Part shown: one piece after another, positions 61,279 through 64,000 of the stretch
Layout of the letters: each line of letters begins with the position of its first letter
Numbering within the stretch: position 1 is the first letter of the stretch
Assembly: GCA_963971285.1 (NCBI GenBank)
Contig: OZ020254.1
Span: forward strand, 19,498,932 to 19,562,931
DNA from: Astropecten irregularis
Lineage: Eukaryota > Echinodermata > Asteroidea > Paxillosida > Astropectinidae
Direction of reading: 5' to 3'
DNA: 64,000 bases
The notes under the pieces: model-generated
What the model was told of the DNA's origin: nothing
Seen by the model: only the letters and a program-made list of their open reading frames with translations
Databases searched by the model: none
Translations under genes and position numbers: made by a program

Positions 61279-62383
61279 TGTGATCAGGGGCGTGAATCGA
61301 ATCCAATATCGCTACGGAATCTAGAAACATTACAACCCTGCTGGCGTTGGAAGAGCCTGGAAATTGGAATAAACGTGATTGGCCATAAAGCGTGTGGTAA
61401 AATAAAATTTTTAACGTTCCCTACTCTGGTTGGCTAATGAATGTGACGTCGTTTTAAGCTGTTCTTATGCCGGTGTGAATTGTTACTTTTTAGGTAACCA
61501 CAGGATGATTGCCTTGCTTTTGCCTTGTGTACATTGAAATGATTTTGGCAGCTCAACAGAGCTAAGCTAATGATTAGACTGATGAACACAGTGCACGTTG
61601 TAGTGTCAGACATTATTATTTCATGACAATGCAATTTAGTGCATTTGAAAATTGACCCATCCGGTACGAATAAGTTGCATCTCCAGCACTGAAAACTATT
61701 TCAGGCTTTTCCCCCAAGTTTTACCTCAAACGATGTACGTGTATTGCATTGTAAAATTGAGAACTAAACTTTGTTTCCAGATGCTTGAATTAAAATTAAT
61801 TTCGTAGATCTGTATTATTTGTACTGTACAGTTTTCATCGAATAAGTTAGTATTCTGTCGTTTGAAACTATTATCATCACACGTCATAGCCCAGAGGTTC
61901 ACTGGTATTTCGGGGGTCAGTGTATTACGAGAAAGAAGGTTAAATTCCATCACTTCATTTGGCCGACAATTTTTGTCCGGGGTCAAGACGTGTGACCTAT
62001 ACCGATCTCAATTTGGCCAAAGGGTCACTCTACGAAAATCAAAGTTACATAAACAGAAATAGTTGAACCTTTGTGGGTTTCATTTGAGTGATCATAGTTT
62101 ACATGCAGCTCATGTTCGCCTTATATGAACCCATGGCATGTCACCGGTTATTTGCATGTCTGTCTGTCAAACGTATTATCTTTCTATCGGCTTAAAGCTG
62201 GTATTTTTGCGAGCTTTAAAACGAATCTAAATTTGAAAAGAATATGTTTTTAAATAAGGTTTCTAAATTCAGGAATTGTAGATAATATCAAGATCATATT
62301 CAAAGTAGGTTTGCCCCTCACCGACGTGGACGAGCATCGCACACTCAGTGCTTGTGAGTGCACGTGAAAAAAAAATCAAAACC

Positions 62384-62465
62384 GGCCCAGATGGGTTTCG
62401 AACCCACGACCTCGTGCTCACTATAGTTCAGATGTCATACCGCTAGGCCACCGAGATAGCTGTGG
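62384..62465 (-). ncRNA. tRNA-like Pol III promoter unit 2
   Basis: Same A and B boxes as unit 1 (GGCCTAGCGGTATGACATCT, GTGGGTTCGAAACCCA). Confidence 0.6.
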
Positions 62466-63570
62466 TCAGTGGCGTGAATCGAATCCAATATTGCTACGGA
62501 ATCTAGAAACATTACAACCCTGCTGGCGTTGGAAGAGCCTGGAAATCGGAATAAACGTGATTGGCCCTAAAGCGTGTGGTAAAATACATTTTTTAACGTT
62601 CCCTACTCTGGTTGGCTAATGAATGTGACGTCGTTTTAAGCTGTTCTTATGCCAGTGTGTATTGTACTTTTTAGCTAACTACAGGATAATTGCCTTGCTT
62701 TTGCCTTGTGTACATTGAAATGATTTTGGCAGCTCAACAGAGCCAAGCTTATGATTAGACTGATGAACACAGTGCACGTTGTAGTGTCAGACATTATTAT
62801 TTCATGACAATGCAATTTAGTGTATTTGAAAATTGACCTATCCGGTACGAATAAGTTGCATCTCCAGCACTGAAAACTATTTCAGGCTTATCCCCCAAGT
62901 TTTACCTCAAACGATGTACGTGTTTTGCATTGTAAAATTGAGAACTAAACTTTGTTTCCAGATGCTTGAATTAAAATTAATTTCGTAGATCTGTATTATT
63001 TATACTGTACAGTTTTCATCGAATAAGTTAGTATTCTGTCGTTTTAAACTATTATCATCACACGTCATAGCCCAGATGTTCACTGGTATTTCGGGGGTCA
63101 GTGTATTACGAGAAAGAAGGTTAAATTCCATCACTTAATTTGGCCGACAATTTTTGTCCGGGGTCAAGACGTGTGACCTATAATAATCTCAGTTTGGCCA
63201 AAGGATCACTCTACGAAAATCAAAGTTACATGAACAGAAATAGTTGAACCTTTGTGGGTTTCATTTTGAGTGATCATAGTTTACATGCAGCTCATGTTCG
63301 CCTTATATGGACCCATGGCATGTCACCGGTTATTTGCACGTCTGTCTGTCAAACGTATTATCTTTCTATCAGCTTAAAGCTGGTATTTTTGCGAGCTTTA
63401 AAACGAATCTAAATTTGAAAAAAATGTATGTTTTTAACCAAAATAAGGTCTCTAAATTCAGGAATTGTATAATATCAAGATCATATTCAAATTAGGTTTG
63501 CCCCCCACCGACGTGGACGAGCACCGCACACTCAGTGCATGTGAGTGCACGTGAAAAAAAATTCACAAAC

Positions 63571-63652
63571 CGGCCCAGGTGGGTTTTGAACCCACGACCT
63601 CGTGCTTACTTGTTCAGATGTCATACCGCTAGGCCACCGAGATAGCTGTGGT
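63571..63652 (-). ncRNA. tRNA-like Pol III promoter unit 3
   Basis: Same arrangement. The B box has changed to GTGGGTTCAAAACCCA and remains a plausible Pol III box. Confidence 0.55.
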
Positions 63653-64000
63653 TAGTGGGGTGAATCGAATCCAATATCGCGACGGAATCCATAAACATTA
63701 CAACCCTGCTGGCGTTGGAAGAGCCTGGAAATCGGAATAAACGTGATTGGCCCTAAAGCGTGTGGTAAAATACATTTTTTAACGTTCCCTACTCTGGTTG
63801 GCTAATGAATGTGACGTCGTTTTAAGCTGTTCTTATGCCAGTGTGTATTGTACTTTTTAGCTAACTACAGGATAATTGCCTTGCTTTTGCCTTGTGTACA
63901 TTGAAATGATTTTGGCAGCTCAACAGAGCCAAGCTTATGATTAGACTGATGAACACAGTGCACGTTGTAGTGTCAGACATTATTATTTCATGACAATGCA

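Larger units (their letters stand above)
60590..64000. repeat. Tandem array of about 1.18 kb units, open at window end
   Basis: The landmark ACGAGAAAGAAGGTTAAATT occurs at about 60743, 61927 and 63108; AACAGAGC(T/C)AAGCTNATGATTAG at about 61554, 62737 and 63925. The first unit is shorter and more diverged (different sequence at 60660-60740). Units two and three are almost identical over their last several hundred bases, implying recent duplication or homogenisation. Each carries one minus-strand tRNA-like sequence. No coding gene. Confidence 0.92.

Noticed and set aside
61171-61437. 88-residue frame GPFGFRTHDLVLTSADTIPL
   Set aside because: Reads through the tRNA-like part on the opposite strand (GFRTHD is a typical reverse B-box translation).

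Overview
This window looks like nuclear DNA from a marine invertebrate deuterostome. It holds four spliced metazoan genes that match human proteins I remember. Their introns are packed with tRNA-derived SINEs and small inverted-repeat DNA elements. The style (short exons, roughly 1 kb introns, many SINEs with tRNA boxes, frequent TACATGTA words, miniature elements starting with words such as GGCCAATTTCAT) suggests an echinoderm such as a sea star, but the species call is an inference with only moderate support. Coordinates were read by eye. Exon borders were checked for splice dinucleotides and reading phase, and all four gene models keep phase throughout. Repeat borders may be off by a few bases.

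Layout: (1) 1-23742, plus strand: 3' part of an RGS12/RGS14-type gene, 16 exons, with RGS domain, two Raf-like Ras-binding domains, a GoLoco motif and a long disordered tail ending in ATFV. Upstream exons lie outside the window. (2) 23743-31257: gene-poor spacer with repeats. (3) 31258-38826, minus strand: CCDC125 homologue, 11 exons, 494 residues. (4) 39558-40963, plus strand: mitochondrial ribosomal protein L43, 3 exons, 172 residues, head-to-head with CCDC125 across about 730 bases. (5) 42745-54232, minus strand: NOC3L, 17 coding exons, 929 residues, tail-to-tail with MRPL43. (6) 54728-60422: a 5.7 kb block bounded by roughly 190 bp inverted repeats and filled with about 140 bp tandem monomers, most carrying a double CRE palindrome. 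(7) 60590-64000: a tandem array of about 1.18 kb units, each with a tRNA-like sequence, running off the window end.

Functionally the genes are unrelated neighbours: G-protein/Ras signalling (RGS12/14), a coiled-coil protein linked to cell migration (CCDC125), mitochondrial translation (MRPL43) and 60S ribosome biogenesis (NOC3L). The accessory interest is in the repeats. They include two TTAA-flanked (piggyBac-type) miniature families, one with telomere-like termini; a GGCTC-ended family whose ends have expanded into hexanucleotide microsatellites; a SINE with a nearly intact tRNA cloverleaf flanked by a short inverted repeat; an array of duplicated splice-donor-like sites beside an RGS exon; and the two large repeat blocks at the right end. 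I saw no LTR retrovirus, Polinton, envelope, capsid or toxin gene, no CRISPR array and no bacterial-type feature.
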